Shown here in pieces: positions 5,578 through 5,790 of a stretch of DNA of 5,790 bases (the stretch's first letter is position 1; each line of letters opens with the position of its first letter). The notes beneath the pieces were generated by a model that did no database searches, was not told the DNA's origin, and saw only the letters and a list, made by a program, of their open reading frames with translations. The stretch comes from an uncultured Erysipelotrichaceae bacterium (lineage in GTDB: Bacteria; Bacillota_I; Bacilli_A; Erysipelotrichales; Erysipelotrichaceae), in assembly GCA_937893225.1 (NCBI GenBank), contig CALBJM010000215.1:1-5790 (forward strand), in the 5' to 3' direction. The translations under genes were made by a program, and so were the position numbers.

Positions 5578-5790
5578 TGATCCTACTTGGATTCAAACAT
5601 ATAAAAAAGAATGTCGATGTTATTACAAATACGATAAAGCATTAAAAAAAGCTACTTATGAATTAGAAGATATAGAACAAAAAATAAAGAATGTTAGATC
5701 TCCAATTACGGATAGAGTTGTCGGGCATTCTACTGTATCACCAGAAGAAAGATTGATTTCATTGATTGAAATTAAAACAGAACTTGAACA
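5567..5790 (+). CDS. Partial small charged protein, probable coiled coil, cut by window end
   Basis: The frame is open from ATG 5567 to the window end, giving 74 residues plus two bases, with no stop. I do not recognise a named family with certainty. The N-terminus WIQTYKKECRCYYKYDKAL (8-26) is followed by a Lys/Glu-rich helix (about 24-43) likely to form a coiled coil, then a proline-containing link (SPITDRVVGHSTVSPEE, 45-61) and a second helix. This layout, a helix then a Ser/Pro link then a helix, resembles the N-terminal half of phage-type ArpU or DUF1492 proteins, which often end in a sigma-like helix-turn-helix; that end is outside the window. It overlaps the preceding gene by 11 bases in another frame and has its own GAGG site, so the two are almost surely co-expressed. 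Its aromatic-K-x-x-C-R-x-Y pattern matches that of the preceding protein. Confidence 0.7.
   Translation, partial: MTCNDPTWIQTYKKECRCYYKYDKALKKATYELEDIEQKIKNVRSPITDRVVGHSTVSPEERLISLIEIKTELE

Overview
The window looks like chromosomal DNA of a low-GC Gram-positive bacterium. The base composition is AT-rich, Shine-Dalgarno sites are strong (AGGAGGT, AGGAG), one start is GTG, there is a classic hairpin-plus-T-run terminator, and there is an LPXTG-anchored pilin with its sortase. The protein sequences feel closest to Erysipelotrichales-type Firmicutes; that placement is an impression from motifs, not a search result. All genes read on the + strand.

Region 1 (1-2640) is a housekeeping block. It holds the C-terminal part of the RecG helicase, RNase III (rnc), and a galactokinase-family GHMP kinase. 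Gaps are 11-15 bases with good ribosome binding sites, so they are probably co-transcribed. A strong intrinsic terminator (2611-2640) closes the block. The first ~60 bases do not hold an open RecG frame, so recG is either broken there or carries a sequence error. The genes that often lie between recG and rnc or after rnc in Firmicutes (plsX, acpP, smc) are absent.

Region 2 (2641-5023) is a two-gene pilus locus. The first gene is a secreted, LPNTG-anchored fimbrial protein with signal peptide, isopeptide-type pilin domains and an E-box. The second is a class C (pilin-polymerising) sortase whose start overlaps the pilin gene by 43 bases. The pilin keeps its overall architecture, but the Lys and Asn residues that normally make its internal isopeptide bonds appear to be replaced. 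It also carries three cysteines outside the signal peptide and membrane anchor, which is uncommon for surface pilins.

Region 3 (5024-5790) starts with a 230-base gene-free stretch holding a 15-base palindrome, three copies of a GTACGYGT motif, a small hairpin and a near-perfect extended -10 promoter. The promoter sits so close to the next ATG that the transcript would be nearly or fully leaderless. Two small overlapping genes follow: a helix-turn-helix protein resembling sigma-70 region 4 or phage late-gene regulators, and a lysine/glutamate-rich, probably coiled-coil protein cut off by the window end. Their N-termini share an aromatic-K-x-x-C-R-x-Y pattern. I see no RNA genes, CRISPR arrays or insertion sequences.
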